Shown here: piece after piece, positions 36,825 to 47,918 of the stretch
Position numbering within the stretch: position 1 is the first letter of the stretch
How the letters are laid out: each line of letters opens with the position of its first letter
DNA from: Marinimicrobium hydrolyticum
Lineage (GTDB): Bacteria > Pseudomonadota > Gammaproteobacteria > Pseudomonadales > Cellvibrionaceae
DNA: 64,000 nt
Direction of reading: 5' to 3'
NCBI RefSeq assembly: GCF_030848505.1
Contig: NZ_JAVDDU010000001.1
Span: 1-64,000 of the forward strand
Made by a program: the position numbers and the translations under genes
The notes under the pieces: generated by a model
Database searches by the model: none
The model's input: only the letters and a program-made list of their open reading frames with translations
What the model was told of the DNA's origin: nothing

Positions 36825-37633
36825 AGCAGGGTGTAAAGCGCATACCTGGACAACGCGGAGTCTCTCCGCGCGGCGCGACCCAAAAAGCCGGGCCGCGCAA
36901 GCTGCCCGAGGGGTTTAAGCGCTGGAGTTTGAGAGCGCTTTGGTGCTCGCTTCTGGTGGCAATGGTGGTACTGGGCTATCGGTTTGGCGCGGAACCCGTG
37001 GCACAGGTCTTTGACCGACCTATTGCCAAGGTGCAAGTAGAAGGTGCGTTCCGCTATGCGGATAAAGAAGAACTCGAACAATTGATAGCGGCGGCACTGA
37101 ACGACAATTTTTTAAAGCTGGACTTGGCCAATGTGCGGGCTGAATTGGAACGGAATCCTTGGGTCGAGCGTGCGGCGGTACAACGGCAGTGGCCGGATAC
37201 TTTGCGAGTACGCATCTATGAGCAGCATCCCATTGCGCGTTGGGGCAACAAAGGGTTTCTCAACCGAAGAGGGGACATAATTCAAGTCCCGGAACTGGAC
37301 AAGGTCTCGCACCTGCCCTGGCTGGATGGAGACGATGACGACGCTGTGAAGGTGATGCGTTACTACTTGGAAGTAGGAGAATTGTTGCGGGCACGCGGAC
37401 TGGCGCTTAGGTCGCTCAAGTGCGACAAGCGTAAATCTTGGGAGATGCGCGTAGGTGATGGAATTAAAGTGACGATCGGGCGCGATGCAATGATGGACAA
37501 AGTACAACGATTTCTGACTGTGTACGATCAGACGTTACACGAGCACTGGAAGGAAGTTGCGTCGGTTGATCTTCGCTACCACAGCGGCATCGCCGTGGGT
37601 TGGGTGGAAGAGCAGGATTCGAATGAAGGTTGA
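36821..37633 (+). CDS. ftsQ: FtsQ, divisome scaffold
   Basis: A 270-residue bitopic division protein of the FtsQLB complex. After a basic cytoplasmic tail (about 1-40) there is one membrane helix (about 42-62), a POTRA domain (IAKVQVEGAFRYADKEEL) and the FtsQ beta domain with NPWVERAAVQRQWPDTLRVRI. The ATG is in a 4-bp overlap with ddlB. There are 71 bp to ftsA. Confidence 0.96.
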   Translation: MKQGVKRIPGQRGVSPRGATQKAGPRKLPEGFKRWSLRALWCSLLVAMVVLGYRFGAEPVAQVFDRPIAKVQVEGAFRYADKEELEQLIAAALNDNFLKLDLANVRAELERNPWVERAAVQRQWPDTLRVRIYEQHPIARWGNKGFLNRRGDIIQVPELDKVSHLPWLDGDDDDAVKVMRYYLEVGELLRARGLALRSLKCDKRKSWEMRVGDGIKVTIGRDAMMDKVQRFLTVYDQTLHEHWKEVASVDLRYHSGIAVGWVEEQDSNEG

Positions 37634-37704
37634 AAAGGAAGCTAAGCGGGTAAACATGGACACTATATTTAACTTGAGTAGTTCTACAACACGGGGTCTG
37701 CGAA

Positions 37705-38940
37705 ATGGCCAATGCTGGTGATAATAAAATGATCGTGGGTCTGGATATAGGCACATCCAAAGTGGTGGCCATAGTCGGTGCTATAACGCCCGAGGGAATC
37801 CTCGAAGTGGTGGGTATTGGTTCGCACCGCTCTACTGGGCTGAAAAAAGGCGTAGTGGTCAACATCGAGTCCACCGTGCAGTCGATACAGCGTGCGATTG
37901 AAGAAGCTGAGTTGATGGCGGGCTGCCAGATTCATTCGGTATACGCAGGCATTGCCGGTAGCCACATTCGCAGCCTGAACTCCCACGGAATCGTGGCGAT
38001 AAAAGACCGCGAGGTGTTTGTTCAGGATTTGGATCGGGTCATTGACGCCGCCCAAGCCGTGGCCATCCCCGCGGATCAAAAAATTCTGCATATCTTGCCG
38101 CAGGAGTTTTTGATCGACGAACAAGAAGGGGTTAAAGAGCCTTTGGGTATGTCCGGTGTTCGACTGGAAGCCAAAGTGCACTTAGTCACCTGTGCGGTCA
38201 ACGCTGCGCAAAACATTGAGAAGTGCATCCGCCGCTGTGGCCTGGAAGTGGAAGACATTATTCTTGAGCAGTTGGCCTCCAGTTACGCGGTACTGACCGA
38301 AGATGAAAAAGAGCTGGGTGTGTGCGTCGTGGATATAGGTGGTGGCACAACGGATATTGCCATCTTTACCGATGGGGCCATTCGGCACACGGGGGTAATC
38401 CCCATCGCGGGCGATCAGGTTACCAACGATATTGCCATGGCTCTGCGAACGCCTACACCCCACGCTGAAGAGATAAAGATCAAATACGCCTGCGCTCTGG
38501 CCAAGCTAACCGGCCCGGACGAAACCATTAAGGTTCCCAGTGTGGGTGATCGTCGTCCGCGCGATCTGTCCCGCCAAGCGCTGGCTGAGGTGGTAGAGCC
38601 TCGCTATGACGAGCTGTTTACTTTGGTGCAGGCCGAATTGCGCCGCAGCGGGTTTGAAGATCTCGTGGCCGCAGGCATCGTTTTGACCGGCGGCACTTCA
38701 AAGATGGAGGGCGTGATCGAGCTGGCTGAAGAGATATTTCATATGCCCGTGCGCTTGGGCGCTCCCCAAAACGTGCGCGGTTTATCAGACATCGTCAACA
38801 ATCCGATTTATTCCACCGGCGTAGGGCTATTGCTGTACGCCATGAAACAGCAGCAGGAAGGGAGGGTATCCACGCATGTCAAGGAAAACGAAGGCTCCTG
38901 GTTCACGCGTCTGAAAAAACTTTTTCAAAACAACTTTTAA
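37705..38940 (+). CDS. ftsA: FtsA, actin-like Z-ring anchor
   Basis: A 411-residue actin-family ATPase that anchors FtsZ to the membrane. The phosphate 1 motif IVGLDIGTSKVVAIVG is near residue 10, phosphate 2 CVVDIGGGTTDIAIF near residue 206 and the adenosine loop VLTGGTSKMEG near residue 330. The C-terminus ending GSWFTRLKKLFQNNF is the membrane-binding amphipathic helix. ftsZ follows after 34 bp. Confidence 0.98.
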   Translation: MANAGDNKMIVGLDIGTSKVVAIVGAITPEGILEVVGIGSHRSTGLKKGVVVNIESTVQSIQRAIEEAELMAGCQIHSVYAGIAGSHIRSLNSHGIVAIKDREVFVQDLDRVIDAAQAVAIPADQKILHILPQEFLIDEQEGVKEPLGMSGVRLEAKVHLVTCAVNAAQNIEKCIRRCGLEVEDIILEQLASSYAVLTEDEKELGVCVVDIGGGTTDIAIFTDGAIRHTGVIPIAGDQVTNDIAMALRTPTPHAEEIKIKYACALAKLTGPDETIKVPSVGDRRPRDLSRQALAEVVEPRYDELFTLVQAELRRSGFEDLVAAGIVLTGGTSKMEGVIELAEEIFHMPVRLGAPQNVRGLSDIVNNPIYSTGVGLLLYAMKQQQEGRVSTHVKENEGSWFTRLKKLFQNNF

Positions 38941-38974
38941 ATAAATTTTATTTCATTGTAAGAGGGGAAACATC

Positions 38975-40141
38975 ATGTTTGAACTCGTAGACAACATCCC
39001 GCAAAACGCCGTTATTAAAGTTATCGGTATCGGTGGTGGTGGCGGCAACGCCGTTAAGCACATGATCGACAGCAAGGTTGAAGGTGTAGAGTTTATCTGC
39101 GCCAACACCGATGCGCAGGCGTTGAAAGACGTGGATTCACGCACTGTCCTGCAACTGGGGCACAGCATGACGAAAGGCCTGGGCGCTGGTGCTAATCCGG
39201 AAGTTGGCCGCCAGGCGGCAATGGAAGATCGGGAGCGCATTGCGGAAGTGCTGCGTGGTGCCGACATGGTATTCATTGCCGCAGGAATGGGTGGCGGTAC
39301 CGGTACAGGTGGTGCACCGATTGTCGCCGAAGTCGCACGGGACTTGGGTATCCTTACCGTTGCGGTAGTGACCAAGCCATTCCCCTTTGAAGGCCGTAAG
39401 CGCATGGTGGTGGCCGACGCCGGGATTAAGGAATTACAGGAGCGGGTGGATTCTCTGATCACCATTCCCAACGAGAAGCTGCTTTCGGTGCTGGGTAAAT
39501 CCACCAGCTTATTAGATGCATTCAAAGCGGCCAACAATGTGCTGCTTGGTGCGGTGCAGGGCATTGCGGATCTGATCATCCGTCCGGGTATGATCAACGT
39601 CGACTTTGCAGACGTGCGCACCGTTATGTCCGAAATGGGTATGGCGATGATGGGCACCGGTCACGCCACTGGCGAGAACCGCGCCCGTGAAGCTGCCGAG
39701 GCGGCCATCCGCAGTCCCTTGTTGGAAGATGTGAACCTGCAAGGCGCGCGCGGCATCCTGGTGAACATTACCGCTGGCATCGATCTGTCCCTGGGGGAAT
39801 ACTCCGAAGTGGGCAACACTATCGAGGAGTTCGCCTCCGGTGATGCGACCGTTGTGGTGGGAACTGTTATCGACCCGGAGATGTCTGACGAGCTGCGAGT
39901 AACAGTAGTTGCGACCGGTTTGGGAGTGAGCGCGCGGGAAGAGAAGGCCGCACCCACCAAGGTAGTCGTGGACAACACCCGCCGGAGCAACGGTCAAGTG
40001 GATTACAGCGCCTACGATCGTCCTACGGCAATCCGCCAAAAAGCGGCATCTCCCTCCTCCGCTGCAGCAGCAATGCCAGCCACGGATCGGGAGATGGAGT
40101 TCCTGGATATTCCGGCATTCTTGCGGCGCCAGGCGGATTAA
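38975..40141 (+). CDS. ftsZ: FtsZ, tubulin-like division GTPase
   Basis: A 388-residue tubulin homologue that polymerises into the Z-ring. The GTP-binding tubulin signature [12 protein letters not shown] is near residue 107 and the T7 loop with [11 protein letters not shown] near residue 208 supplies the catalytic Asp. A variable linker (about 320-370) leads to the conserved C-terminal peptide [13 protein letters not shown], which binds FtsA and ZipA. AGAGGGGAAA is a strong ribosome site 5 bp from the ATG. Confidence 0.99.
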   Translation: MFELVDNIPQNAVIKVIGIGGGGGNAVKHMIDSKVEGVEFICANTDAQALKDVDSRTVLQLGHSMTKGLGAGANPEVGRQAAMEDRERIAEVLRGADMVFIAAGMGGGTGTGGAPIVAEVARDLGILTVAVVTKPFPFEGRKRMVVADAGIKELQERVDSLITIPNEKLLSVLGKSTSLLDAFKAANNVLLGAVQGIADLIIRPGMINVDFADVRTVMSEMGMAMMGTGHATGENRAREAAEAAIRSPLLEDVNLQGARGILVNITAGIDLSLGEYSEVGNTIEEFASGDATVVVGTVIDPEMSDELRVTVVATGLGVSAREEKAAPTKVVVDNTRRSNGQVDYSAYDRPTAIRQKAASPSSAAAAMPATDREMEFLDIPAFLRRQAD

Positions 40142-40377
40142 TCTTCCTGGAGTGGAAAGGCAGGTCGCCCGTGAGTTTTGCGGGCGCCGCACTTTCCTAA
40201 GGGGAGGAGCGTCACAAAAGAACCAATTTGGTGCAAATAAATGGCACAAAAGTGGTTGTTTTGATCAATTTTTGATAGGATTGGCCGTTTTCTTAACAAC
40301 AACACCGCCGCGATTGGTCCTCACTTTGCCGTGAGCCCCTCCGCCGCTGAAAAACCAAAGGTAGGCTAAATACAGTA

Positions 40378-41289
40378 ATGATCAGACAGCGCACCCTCAA
40401 AAACGCCATCCGGGCCACTGGCGTCGGGCTACACACGGGCCAGAAAGTGTATCTGACCCTTTTGCCTGCGCCGATTGACGCCGGTATCATCTTTCGCCGG
40501 GTGGATCTTGATCCTGCCGTGGAAATCGAGGCCAAAGCCGAGAACGTCGGCGATACGACTCTGTCCACCAGCTTGGTTAAAGGGGATGTCAAAGTCTCTA
40601 CCGTAGAGCATCTTCTATCGGCCATGGCGGGCCTGGGTATCGATAATGCCATTGTCGAGGTCAGCGCTCCAGAAGTGCCCATTATGGACGGCAGTGCCGG
40701 TCCCTTTGTGTTTCTGATTCAGTCCGCTGGTATTCAGGAGCAGGCGGCCGCGAAGAAATTTATCCGTATCAAAAAGCCGGTAACCGTGGAAGATGGAGAC
40801 AAAACCGCCAGCTTTCTGCCATTTGATGGCTTTAAAGTGTCATTCTCCATTGAGTTCGATCACCCGGTGTTCAACGGCCGCACTCTGAGTACCTCAGTGG
40901 ATTTCTCCAGCACCTCTTTTGTAAAAGAGGTCAGTCGCGCTCGGACCTTCGGTTTCATGCATGAAATCGAATACCTGCGCTCGAAAGGTTTGGCCAAAGG
41001 CGGTAGCGTAGATAACGCTATCGTTGTGGATGACTACCGTATTCTCAACGAAGACGGCCTGCGCTACGAAGACGAATTCGTCAAGCATAAGGTACTCGAC
41101 GCCATTGGTGACCTGTATTTGTTGGGCAATAGCCTGATTGGCGAGTTTAAAGCGCATAAGTCGGGCCACGCCCTGAACAATAAGTCCCTGCGTCAGCTGA
41201 TCGCTCAGCGCGATGCTTGGGAAGTGGTGACCTTCGACGACGAGAATGCCGCCCCCATTTCTTATATGAAACCGCTCCTGGCGATTTAA
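40378..41289 (+). CDS. lpxC: LpxC, UDP-acyl-GlcNAc deacetylase
   Basis: A 303-residue zinc deacetylase that commits UDP-acyl-GlcNAc to lipid A synthesis. The zinc ligands are in [10 protein letters not shown] (near residue 79) and [15 protein letters not shown] (His near 237 and Asp near 241); [12 protein letters not shown] supplies the catalytic His near residue 264. The 236-bp gap after ftsZ contains a small GC stem at about 40166-40186 and must hold a promoter. The gene is closed by a strong terminator. Confidence 0.98.
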   Translation: MIRQRTLKNAIRATGVGLHTGQKVYLTLLPAPIDAGIIFRRVDLDPAVEIEAKAENVGDTTLSTSLVKGDVKVSTVEHLLSAMAGLGIDNAIVEVSAPEVPIMDGSAGPFVFLIQSAGIQEQAAAKKFIRIKKPVTVEDGDKTASFLPFDGFKVSFSIEFDHPVFNGRTLSTSVDFSSTSFVKEVSRARTFGFMHEIEYLRSKGLAKGGSVDNAIVVDDYRILNEDGLRYEDEFVKHKVLDAIGDLYLLGNSLIGEFKAHKSGHALNNKSLRQLIAQRDAWEVVTFDDENAAPISYMKPLLAI

Positions 41290-41316
41290 TTTTCCTGGTT
41301 TCTATGCCCCTTTTTA

Positions 41317-41346
41317 GGGCCGCACTGAGCAGTGCGGCCCTTTTTT
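41317..41346 (+). terminator. Intrinsic terminator closing the dcw/lpxC unit
   Basis: GGGCCGCACT (41317-41326), loop GAGC, AGTGCGGCCC (41331-41340) and six T (41341-41346) form a textbook terminator 27 bp after lpxC. The following 274 bp to 41620 are AT-rich, contain the promoter region of the M23 gene and show no other recognisable feature. Confidence 0.95.
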
Positions 41347-41620
41347 CGTTGGCGCATGAGCCCCTATATTGGTAATATTGGCCTTTCTGTGCCATATTTC
41401 GGTTGGACGGGACGCCTCGAAAAGCTAAGCATAGGTAAAGTCGAGATGTCATTGAAAACAATAACGTATTGATTTCACTGAAAAAATGACTTTAGCGCCG
41501 CATGCTTTAGTGCCAGTTTGAATAACGGCGCCGAAATTAGCTGTATTTAATATAAGAAAAAGCAATAAAATGTAGGTTTGCCCTATGCCTTTCGGCAGCA
41601 AAAACAACTAAGATTAATTC

Positions 41621-42562
41621 ATGAAGATCATAATTGTCAGCAAACAGCATGGTCAGACACGGAGCATCACCCTCGGTGGGTGGACTAGAGCTCTATTGTC
41701 CGTCTGTTTGCTGGGGATTCCGGTCGCCACAGGCGGGTTATTGGGCTACAACTGGTTGGTAGACCAAAACAGTCAAAACAGTGACGTGTTTACCGCCGAA
41801 ACCCGCCAAGCTTGGGAAGCCGCCCTGGCCGAGCAACAAGCTCAGGTCAAACAGGTTCGAGAGCAGGCCCAGAGCCAAGTCGCAGCCTTGACCTTGCGTA
41901 TGGCCGAGCTGCAGGCTCGATTGGTGCGCCTCGACGCTTTGGGCGAACACTTGACCGCCGTAGCCAACCTGGAAGAAGGGGAGTTTGACTTCAGTCAGGC
42001 GCCAGCGCTCGGCGGACCAGAAACGGTTCTGTCGGGCGACCCCTACACCCCCCCTGATTTCATCAGCATCATTGATCAACTTTCTCACCAGATTGAAAAT
42101 CGCGAGCAGCAACTGGCCATGCTTGACGAACTTCTGGTCAAGCGAAAGCTCCAGGAAGACATCTATATCGCTGGTCGGCCCATTAAAAAGGGTTGGATGT
42201 CATCGCGCTTTGGTCGGCGCACCGATCCGTTTAGCGGTCGTGTGGCCTACCACAATGGCGTCGACTTTGCGGCCAAAGAGGGCTCCGAAGTTATTGCTGT
42301 GGGCGCGGGAGTGGTTACCGCTTCCGCCGACCGTCAAAGCTACGGCTTTTTGGTCGAGATTAACCATGGCGGCGGAATTGTTACCCGCTATGCCCACAAC
42401 AAGAAAAATCTCGTCAATGTCGGTGACGTGGTCAAAAAAGGCCAAGTTATCGCTTTGGTGGGCTCAACCGGTCGCTCAACCGGCCCCCACGTTCACTTCG
42501 AAGTCCACAAAAACGGTCGGGCGGTGGATCCCGCGACATACATTCACCGCGCCAGTCGTTAA
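41621..42562 (+). CDS. M23 family peptidoglycan peptidase, membrane bound
   Basis: A 313-residue LytM/M23 metallopeptidase with an N-terminal anchor (about residues 24-46), a coiled-coil stem (about 60-115, EEQQAQVKQVREQAQSQVAA region) and the peptidase domain (about 190-310). Zinc and catalytic residues are intact: H in YHNGVDFAA with the Asp 4 residues on, and HVHFEVH near residue 285. It should cut peptide cross-bridges in the periplasm, unlike the degenerate NlpD/EnvC activators. It sits where enterobacteria have secM, between lpxC and secA. A weak GCCCG/CGGGC stem follows the stop. Confidence 0.93.
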   Translation: MKIIIVSKQHGQTRSITLGGWTRALLSVCLLGIPVATGGLLGYNWLVDQNSQNSDVFTAETRQAWEAALAEQQAQVKQVREQAQSQVAALTLRMAELQARLVRLDALGEHLTAVANLEEGEFDFSQAPALGGPETVLSGDPYTPPDFISIIDQLSHQIENREQQLAMLDELLVKRKLQEDIYIAGRPIKKGWMSSRFGRRTDPFSGRVAYHNGVDFAAKEGSEVIAVGAGVVTASADRQSYGFLVEINHGGGIVTRYAHNKKNLVNVGDVVKKGQVIALVGSTGRSTGPHVHFEVHKNGRAVDPATYIHRASR

Positions 42563-42668
42563 TTAAATTCCCCTGGCCCGTTTATGCGGGCATCTTCCTG
42601 TTCACCCTTTGGCTAGGCCGAAGGGTGTAGTACTCTGTAATCCGCAACTTCTACTAACGGAATAAACC

Positions 42669-45395
42669 ATGATCGGCAAGTTAACCAAAGCAGTGTTCGG
42701 TTCTAAAAACGAACGCGAGCTGAAGCGTATGCGCAAGGTCGTCGCCCAGATAAACGCTCTGGAAAGCGAGATGGAAAAGCTCAGCGACGAGCAACTTCGC
42801 GCTAAAACTCCTGAATTTCGTCAGCGCCTAAAAGATGGTGTGACGCTGGAACAACTGTTGCCGGAAGCTTTCGCGGCAGTCCGCGAAGCCAGCCGACGCA
42901 AGCTGGGACTCCGGCACTTTGATGTGCAGATGATCGGTGGTATGGCCTTGCACGAAGGGCGCATTGCGGAAATGCGCACCGGTGAAGGTAAAACGCTTGT
43001 ATCCACGCTGCCTTGTTATCTGCATGCCCTGACTGGGGAAGGCGTCCACATCGTCACGGTCAACGATTACTTGGCGAGTCGTGACGCCGCCTGGATGGCG
43101 CCCGTGTACGAATGTTTGGGAATGCGGGTCGGGGTAATTCAGTCCATGCAGCCCACAGACGCAAAGCGCGATGCTTATGCGGCCGACATCACCTACGGCA
43201 CCAACAACGAGTTTGGTTTTGATTACCTGCGGGACAACATGGCGCTCAGTCTTGCCGACAAAGTACAGCGGCCGCTGTACTTTGCGGTAGTGGATGAGGT
43301 GGATTCCATTTTGATCGATGAGGCCCGAACTCCACTGGTGATTTCCGGCGCTGTGGAATCCAGTACGGAACTGTACGAGCGTATGCACAAGCTCGTCGCC
43401 AAACTGAACCCAGTGACGGAAGAGGACGGCCCAGGTGATTATTCCGTAGACGAAAAATCGCGCCAAGTGGAGATGACCGAAGAGGGGCATCAACACATCG
43501 AACAGCTGTTAATGAAGGCCGGGTTGTTACCTGAAAACGAAAGTCTGTACGCAGCGGCAAACCTGAGCTTGCTGCATCACATTAACTCGGCGTTGCGGGC
43601 CAAAGCCTTGTTTCATCGCGATGTTGAATACATCGTGCAAGATAACCAAGTGGTGCTGATTGACGAACATACCGGCCGCACCATGGCGGGTCGGCGCTTG
43701 TCTGAAGGACTTCACCAGGCGATTGAAGCAAAGGAAGGCTTGCCCATTCAGCGCGAGAGCCAGACCTTGGCTTCAACTACCTTCCAGAACTATTTCCGGC
43801 TTTATCCGGTACTGTCGGGTATGACCGGTACCGCGGATACCGAAGCTTTTGAATTTCGTGAAATCTACAAGCTGGATGTGGTGGCGGTTCCCACTAACAA
43901 GTCCACTCAGCGTATTGACTTGAATGATCTGGTGTTCATGACCGTGGAAGAGAAGTACGACACGATCATTGAAGACATCAAAAAGTATCAGGAAAAAAAT
44001 GCTCCTATCCTGGTCGGTACCGCCTCTATTGAAACCTCTGAGGAAATGTCCAAACGTATGAAGGCGGCGGGCCTGAAACACCAAGTGCTCAACGCCAAGT
44101 TTCATGAAAAAGAAGCGGAAATTATTGCTCAGGCAGGGCGCCCAGGCGCGGTGACCATCGCAACGAATATGGCCGGTCGGGGTACCGATATTGTACTGGG
44201 CGGTAACTGGGAAGCCGAAGTTGCTCAACTGCAAGATCCGACTCCGGAAAAATTCGAAGCCGTTAAGGCGGACTGGCGCAAGCGTCACGAGTTGGTTATC
44301 GAAGCGGGTGGTCTACACATTATCGGTACGGAACGACACGAGTCGCGGCGTATCGATAACCAGCTGCGTGGCCGGGCGGGTCGTCAGGGGGACCCGGGTT
44401 TAACCCGCTTCTATTTGTCGATGGAAGACAGCTTGATGCGCATTTTCGCCTCAGACCGTATCCGCGGCTTTATGCAGGCCCTGGGGATGGAAAAAGGAGA
44501 AGCGATTGAGCATCGCATGGTGAACAATGCCATTGAAAAGGCTCAGCGCAAGGTAGAAGGGCGTAACTTCGATATCCGTAAACAGCTTCTGGAATTCGAT
44601 GATGTCGCCAACGACCAGCGACAAATCATTTACAATCAACGCAATGATTTGCTGGAGTCTGACTCGATCAGAGACACCGTGACGTCCATTCGTGCCGACG
44701 TGGTGGATGGTCTGGTGAGTGAGTTTATTCCACCGCAAAGTCTGGAAGAACAGTGGGATGTAGCTGGCCTGGAAAAACAGCTAGAAACCGATATGGGCCT
44801 AAAGTTGCCCCTCTCCAGCTGGTTGGATGAAGACACACACTTGAACGAGGAGCAGCTGCGCGAGCGCATTCTCACGGAAGCTCAAGCCGCCTACGATGCC
44901 AAATGTGAGCGCATCGGTGAGATGATGTTTGAAATTGAAAAGCAAGTCATGCTGCAAGTGTTGGATAACGCTTGGAAGGAACAACTGGCCAGTATGGATC
45001 ATCTCCGCCAGGGTATTAACTTGCGCTCCTATGCCCAGAAAAATCCGAAGCAGGAGTACAAAAAAGAAGCGTTCTTCTTATTCCAGAATATGCTGGAAAA
45101 AGTTAAGCGAGAAGTGGTTCAGCTCCTGACTCGAGTAGAGCCAATCACGCGCGAGCAGATGGATGCCATGGAGAAGCGCCGTCGCGAGGAGCGTGAGCGC
45201 GAACGGCAAAAAATGCAGTTGAAGCACGAGCAAGTGTCCGCGTTACAAAACCCGGACAGCGCCATGGCTCCAACACCTGAAGCCGGGCCCGGCGCGGCGC
45301 CTTTTGTGCGCGAAGGCCGTAAAGTGGGCCGCAATGATCCGTGCCCTTGTGGTTCAGGTAAAAAATACAAGCAGTGTCACGGAAAACTGGACTAA
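42669..45395 (+). CDS. secA: SecA, preprotein translocase ATPase
   Basis: A 908-residue motor that drives protein export through SecYEG. The Walker [10 protein letters not shown] is near residue 105, Walker [15 protein letters not shown] near residue 208, and the NBD2 motifs [10 protein letters not shown] and [14 protein letters not shown] follow. The C-terminal zinc finger is [14 protein letters not shown], which binds SecB and phospholipid. Length and start are standard. The upstream 106 bp hold no secM-like arrest gene. Confidence 0.99.
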   Translation: MIGKLTKAVFGSKNERELKRMRKVVAQINALESEMEKLSDEQLRAKTPEFRQRLKDGVTLEQLLPEAFAAVREASRRKLGLRHFDVQMIGGMALHEGRIAEMRTGEGKTLVSTLPCYLHALTGEGVHIVTVNDYLASRDAAWMAPVYECLGMRVGVIQSMQPTDAKRDAYAADITYGTNNEFGFDYLRDNMALSLADKVQRPLYFAVVDEVDSILIDEARTPLVISGAVESSTELYERMHKLVAKLNPVTEEDGPGDYSVDEKSRQVEMTEEGHQHIEQLLMKAGLLPENESLYAAANLSLLHHINSALRAKALFHRDVEYIVQDNQVVLIDEHTGRTMAGRRLSEGLHQAIEAKEGLPIQRESQTLASTTFQNYFRLYPVLSGMTGTADTEAFEFREIYKLDVVAVPTNKSTQRIDLNDLVFMTVEEKYDTIIEDIKKYQEKNAPILVGTASIETSEEMSKRMKAAGLKHQVLNAKFHEKEAEIIAQAGRPGAVTIATNMAGRGTDIVLGGNWEAEVAQLQDPTPEKFEAVKADWRKRHELVIEAGGLHIIGTERHESRRIDNQLRGRAGRQGDPGLTRFYLSMEDSLMRIFASDRIRGFMQALGMEKGEAIEHRMVNNAIEKAQRKVEGRNFDIRKQLLEFDDVANDQRQIIYNQRNDLLESDSIRDTVTSIRADVVDGLVSEFIPPQSLEEQWDVAGLEKQLETDMGLKLPLSSWLDEDTHLNEEQLRERILTEAQAAYDAKCERIGEMMFEIEKQVMLQVLDNAWKEQLASMDHLRQGINLRSYAQKNPKQEYKKEAFFLFQNMLEKVKREVVQLLTRVEPITREQMDAMEKRRREERERERQKMQLKHEQVSALQNPDSAMAPTPEAGPGAAPFVREGRKVGRNDPCPCGSGKKYKQCHGKLD

Positions 45396-45413
45396 GCGGG
45401 TGTCAGCCCGCTT
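45394..45413 (+). terminator. Weak hairpin after secA
   Basis: AAGCGGG (45394-45400) pairs with CCCGCTT (45407-45413) over a 6-nt loop right at the secA stop codon. The following bases are only moderately T-rich, so termination is probably partial. Confidence 0.35.
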
Positions 45414-45450
45414 CGTTCCGACTTGAATAACAAGAGGCAGGATCTGAAAA

Positions 45451-46671
45451 ATGGCAGTAGGTGAGTTTCCCTTTCCCGCTATGCCGGCTCTGGCCGGCGT
45501 GAAGTTGGCAACCGTGAGTGCGGGTATCAAGCGGGTGGGCCGCAAAGATGTGGTACTGATGGAACTGGCCGAGGGCAGTAGCGCCGCGGGGGTTTTTACT
45601 CGCAATGCGTTCTGCGCGGCACCCGTTACCGTATGCAAAGAACACTTGGCGCAAAACGGTATACGTTACCTGCTCACTAACGCAGGCAACGCCAACGCAT
45701 GCACGGGAGATCAGGGCATGCGTGATGCTATTGCCTGTTGCGTTGCCGTCGGGGAAGAGACCGGTGTCGGTACGGAGACGGTGCTACCGTTTTCTACTGG
45801 CGTCATCGGTGAGCCGCTACCCGTGGAAAAAATAAAGGCCGTCATTCCTGAGGCCATCGCGGCGCTCGACGAAAATGGTTGGGAGAGCGCTGCGAAGGGT
45901 ATTATGACCACTGACACCCGCCCCAAAGGTTTTACCGGCCAGCTGGAGTACGAAGGCAAAACCATTACCGTCAACGGTATTGCCAAAGGCGCCGGTATGA
46001 TTCGCCCGAATATGGCAACCATGCTCGCTTACATAGCCACTGATGCCAAAGTTGCTCAGCCGGTATTGAAGCAGTTGTGCCGCGAAGCGGCGGACCTGTC
46101 GTTTAACCGAATTACCATTGATGGCGATACCTCCACCAACGACTCATGCATCCTAATCGCCAGCGGCCAAGTTGACTTGCCGCCGGTGACCGAGCCTGAA
46201 GGCGAACTTTATCAGCAGCTACGGGAGCTCATTATTCAGGCTTTCAAGACGTTGGCCATGAGTGTGGTGAGCGATGGCGAGGGCGCCACCAAGCTCGTTA
46301 CCCTGAAGGTAAGCGGCGGTAATTCCTCTGATGAATGCCTCAAAGTGGGCTATGCGGTTGCCCACTCCCCCCTAATTAAAACCGCCCTGTTTGCGTCCGA
46401 TCCCAACTGGGGCCGAATTGTTGCCGCGATTGGCTATGCGGGCATTGAAGACCTGGACGTAGGCCGCGTAATCGTGCATCTCGGAGATACTTTGATAGTG
46501 GAGAACGGGGGCCGAGCGGCCAGTTATACCGAAGCTCAAGGCCAGGCGGTGATGCAGCGGGAAGAAATCACCATCGCCATTGATCTCGGTCGCGGTGATT
46601 GCTCGGAAACCCTTTGGACCACCGACCTTTCCTATGAGTACGTGCGTATCAATGCCGACTACCGAAGCTAA
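45451..46671 (+). CDS. argJ: Bifunctional ornithine acetyltransferase ArgJ
   Basis: A 406-residue enzyme of the cyclic arginine pathway that transfers acetyl from N-acetylornithine to glutamate, and often also makes N-acetylglutamate. It self-cleaves before a conserved Thr in the segment [21 protein letters not shown]-type region near residue 189. The oxyanion-hole Thr pair lies in [21 protein letters not shown] and PFSTGVIGE near residues 115-125. The start is ATG; it has a weak ribosome site. It overlaps the next gene by about 20 bp. Confidence 0.97.
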   Translation: MAVGEFPFPAMPALAGVKLATVSAGIKRVGRKDVVLMELAEGSSAAGVFTRNAFCAAPVTVCKEHLAQNGIRYLLTNAGNANACTGDQGMRDAIACCVAVGEETGVGTETVLPFSTGVIGEPLPVEKIKAVIPEAIAALDENGWESAAKGIMTTDTRPKGFTGQLEYEGKTITVNGIAKGAGMIRPNMATMLAYIATDAKVAQPVLKQLCREAADLSFNRITIDGDTSTNDSCILIASGQVDLPPVTEPEGELYQQLRELIIQAFKTLAMSVVSDGEGATKLVTLKVSGGNSSDECLKVGYAVAHSPLIKTALFASDPNWGRIVAAIGYAGIEDLDVGRVIVHLGDTLIVENGGRAASYTEAQGQAVMQREEITIAIDLGRGDCSETLWTTDLSYEYVRINADYRS

Positions 46672-47611
46672 GGCGGTGGTGCATGTGGCGGTGGGTGTTC
46701 TGGAGGACGAGCTTGGGCGGGTGTTAATAGCCCGTCGCCCGGATCACGTGCACCAGGGCGGCCTGTGGGAATTTCCCGGTGGCAAAGTTGATCCGGGTGA
46801 AACTCTGGATTTGGCACTACGCCGCGAGCTGTGGGAAGAGCTGGGCATTCAGGTGCAGGCGACTGAGCCCTTGATTCAAATCCGTCATCATTACCCCGAT
46901 AAGTCGGTGCTGCTAGACGTTCACAAAATCACAAGGTTTGAGGGAGAGCCCCACGGAAACGAGGGGCAACCGGTGCAGTGGGTTAAACCGCACAGGCTTA
47001 GGGAGTATCGCTTTCCTGCCGCTAATGTTCCGATTATTTCCGCACTTAACTTGCCCGACCGAATGTTGATAACCGGCGCGGCGGCCACAGCGGATGAGTT
47101 TATGCTCAAAGCCGAGCGCGCGCTGGCCAGTGGAATTCGTTTGATTCAATTGCGCTGCCCCGGTGTTTCTGAGACGGAATACGAAGCTTTAGCACGCCCT
47201 CTGGCAGCCATGTGTCAGGAGCGTGAGGCCACGCTTATGTGCAATACTCAGGTTGAACATTGGCAACGACTTCGCTTGGGCGGACTGCATCTGAATAGCA
47301 GGCAATTGCGTACCTGCACCGCGCGACCCGTTCCAGACTCCGTCCTACTCGGGGCGTCCTGCCACAATCCGCAAGAAATTGAACAAGCCTGTGCTTTGGG
47401 CGCAGATTATCTGACGGTTTCTCCCGTCGCGCCGACGGCCACTCACCCGGATGCACCGCCTTTGGGGTGGGATAGGTTTGCCGAATGGGTGGAGCAGGCG
47501 CGGGTGCCGGTATACGCGCTGGGAGGAATGACGCCCGCCGAGATTACCCAAGCGCGCCGCTTGGGCGCCCAGGGTATTGCCGGAATTGGTTTTGGGTGGA
47601 AAGCGCAGTAA
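46652..47611 (+). CDS. Nudix hydrolase fused to a ThiE/TenI-like domain
   Basis: A 319-residue fusion like the Pseudomonas MutT/ThiE protein. The N-terminal Nudix domain has the full Nudix box GKVDPGETLDLALRRELWEE-LGI, so it can hydrolyse nucleoside diphosphate-type substrates such as oxidised dGTP. The C-terminal half resembles thiamine phosphate synthase (VSPVAPTATHPDAPPLGWDR, YALGGMTPAEI), but the substrate sites are altered: LIQLRCPG lacks the Lys after QLR and the usual ND reads NT. Thiamine synthesis by this half is therefore doubtful. ATG 46652 overlaps argJ; ATG 46634 is another option. Confidence 0.9.
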   Translation: MPTTEAKAVVHVAVGVLEDELGRVLIARRPDHVHQGGLWEFPGGKVDPGETLDLALRRELWEELGIQVQATEPLIQIRHHYPDKSVLLDVHKITRFEGEPHGNEGQPVQWVKPHRLREYRFPAANVPIISALNLPDRMLITGAAATADEFMLKAERALASGIRLIQLRCPGVSETEYEALARPLAAMCQEREATLMCNTQVEHWQRLRLGGLHLNSRQLRTCTARPVPDSVLLGASCHNPQEIEQACALGADYLTVSPVAPTATHPDAPPLGWDRFAEWVEQARVPVYALGGMTPAEITQARRLGAQGIAGIGFGWKAQ

Positions 47612-47630
47612 AGGAGTGAGAGAGCGCCCG

Positions 47631-47834
47631 CTATTGTTCCGGGTCTTCGGTGAAATCGGCGGGAGGGCCTGGAATTTTGTGGTTTTCGCTGGCCCACTCT
47701 CCCAGGTCGATCAATTTGCAGCGCTCGCTGCAAAACGGCCGATACGGAAAATCATCGGTCCAGTAAACCACTTTCTGACACGTCGGGCAGCGCAATTCAA
47801 TGATGGGCTCGTCACTTGGTTTTTTCTCGGTCAT
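47631..47834 (-). CDS. yacG: YacG, gyrase-inhibiting zinc protein
   Basis: A 67-residue zinc-ribbon protein with four cysteines in CPTC and CSERC, typical of YacG, which binds GyrB and blocks gyrase in E. coli. The conserved [20 protein letters not shown] is complete. In many gammaproteobacteria it follows coaE in a coaE-yacG pair near pil genes; here it stands alone on the minus strand, convergent with the Nudix/ThiE gene. Confidence 0.95.
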   Translation of the reverse strand: MTEKKPSDEPIIELRCPTCQKVVYWTDDFPYRPFCSERCKLIDLGEWASENHKIPGPPADFTEDPEQ

Positions 47835-47918
47835 TAGCGTGTAGTGTCCGTTGGGCTTGGCGTGGTGTTATAGCATTGGTGCCAGGAGGGTTCAACCGGT
47901 ACTCACAGGAAGCCTTTT

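Noticed and set aside
38953-39657. 234-residue frame antisense to ftsZ
   Set aside because: It is the antisense of the well-conserved FtsZ GTPase domain; its Ser/Pro/Ile-rich composition is not protein-like.
42563-42668. secM-like arrest gene before secA
   Set aside because: No open frame with the SecM arrest motif is present; the 106-bp gap is simply a leader.
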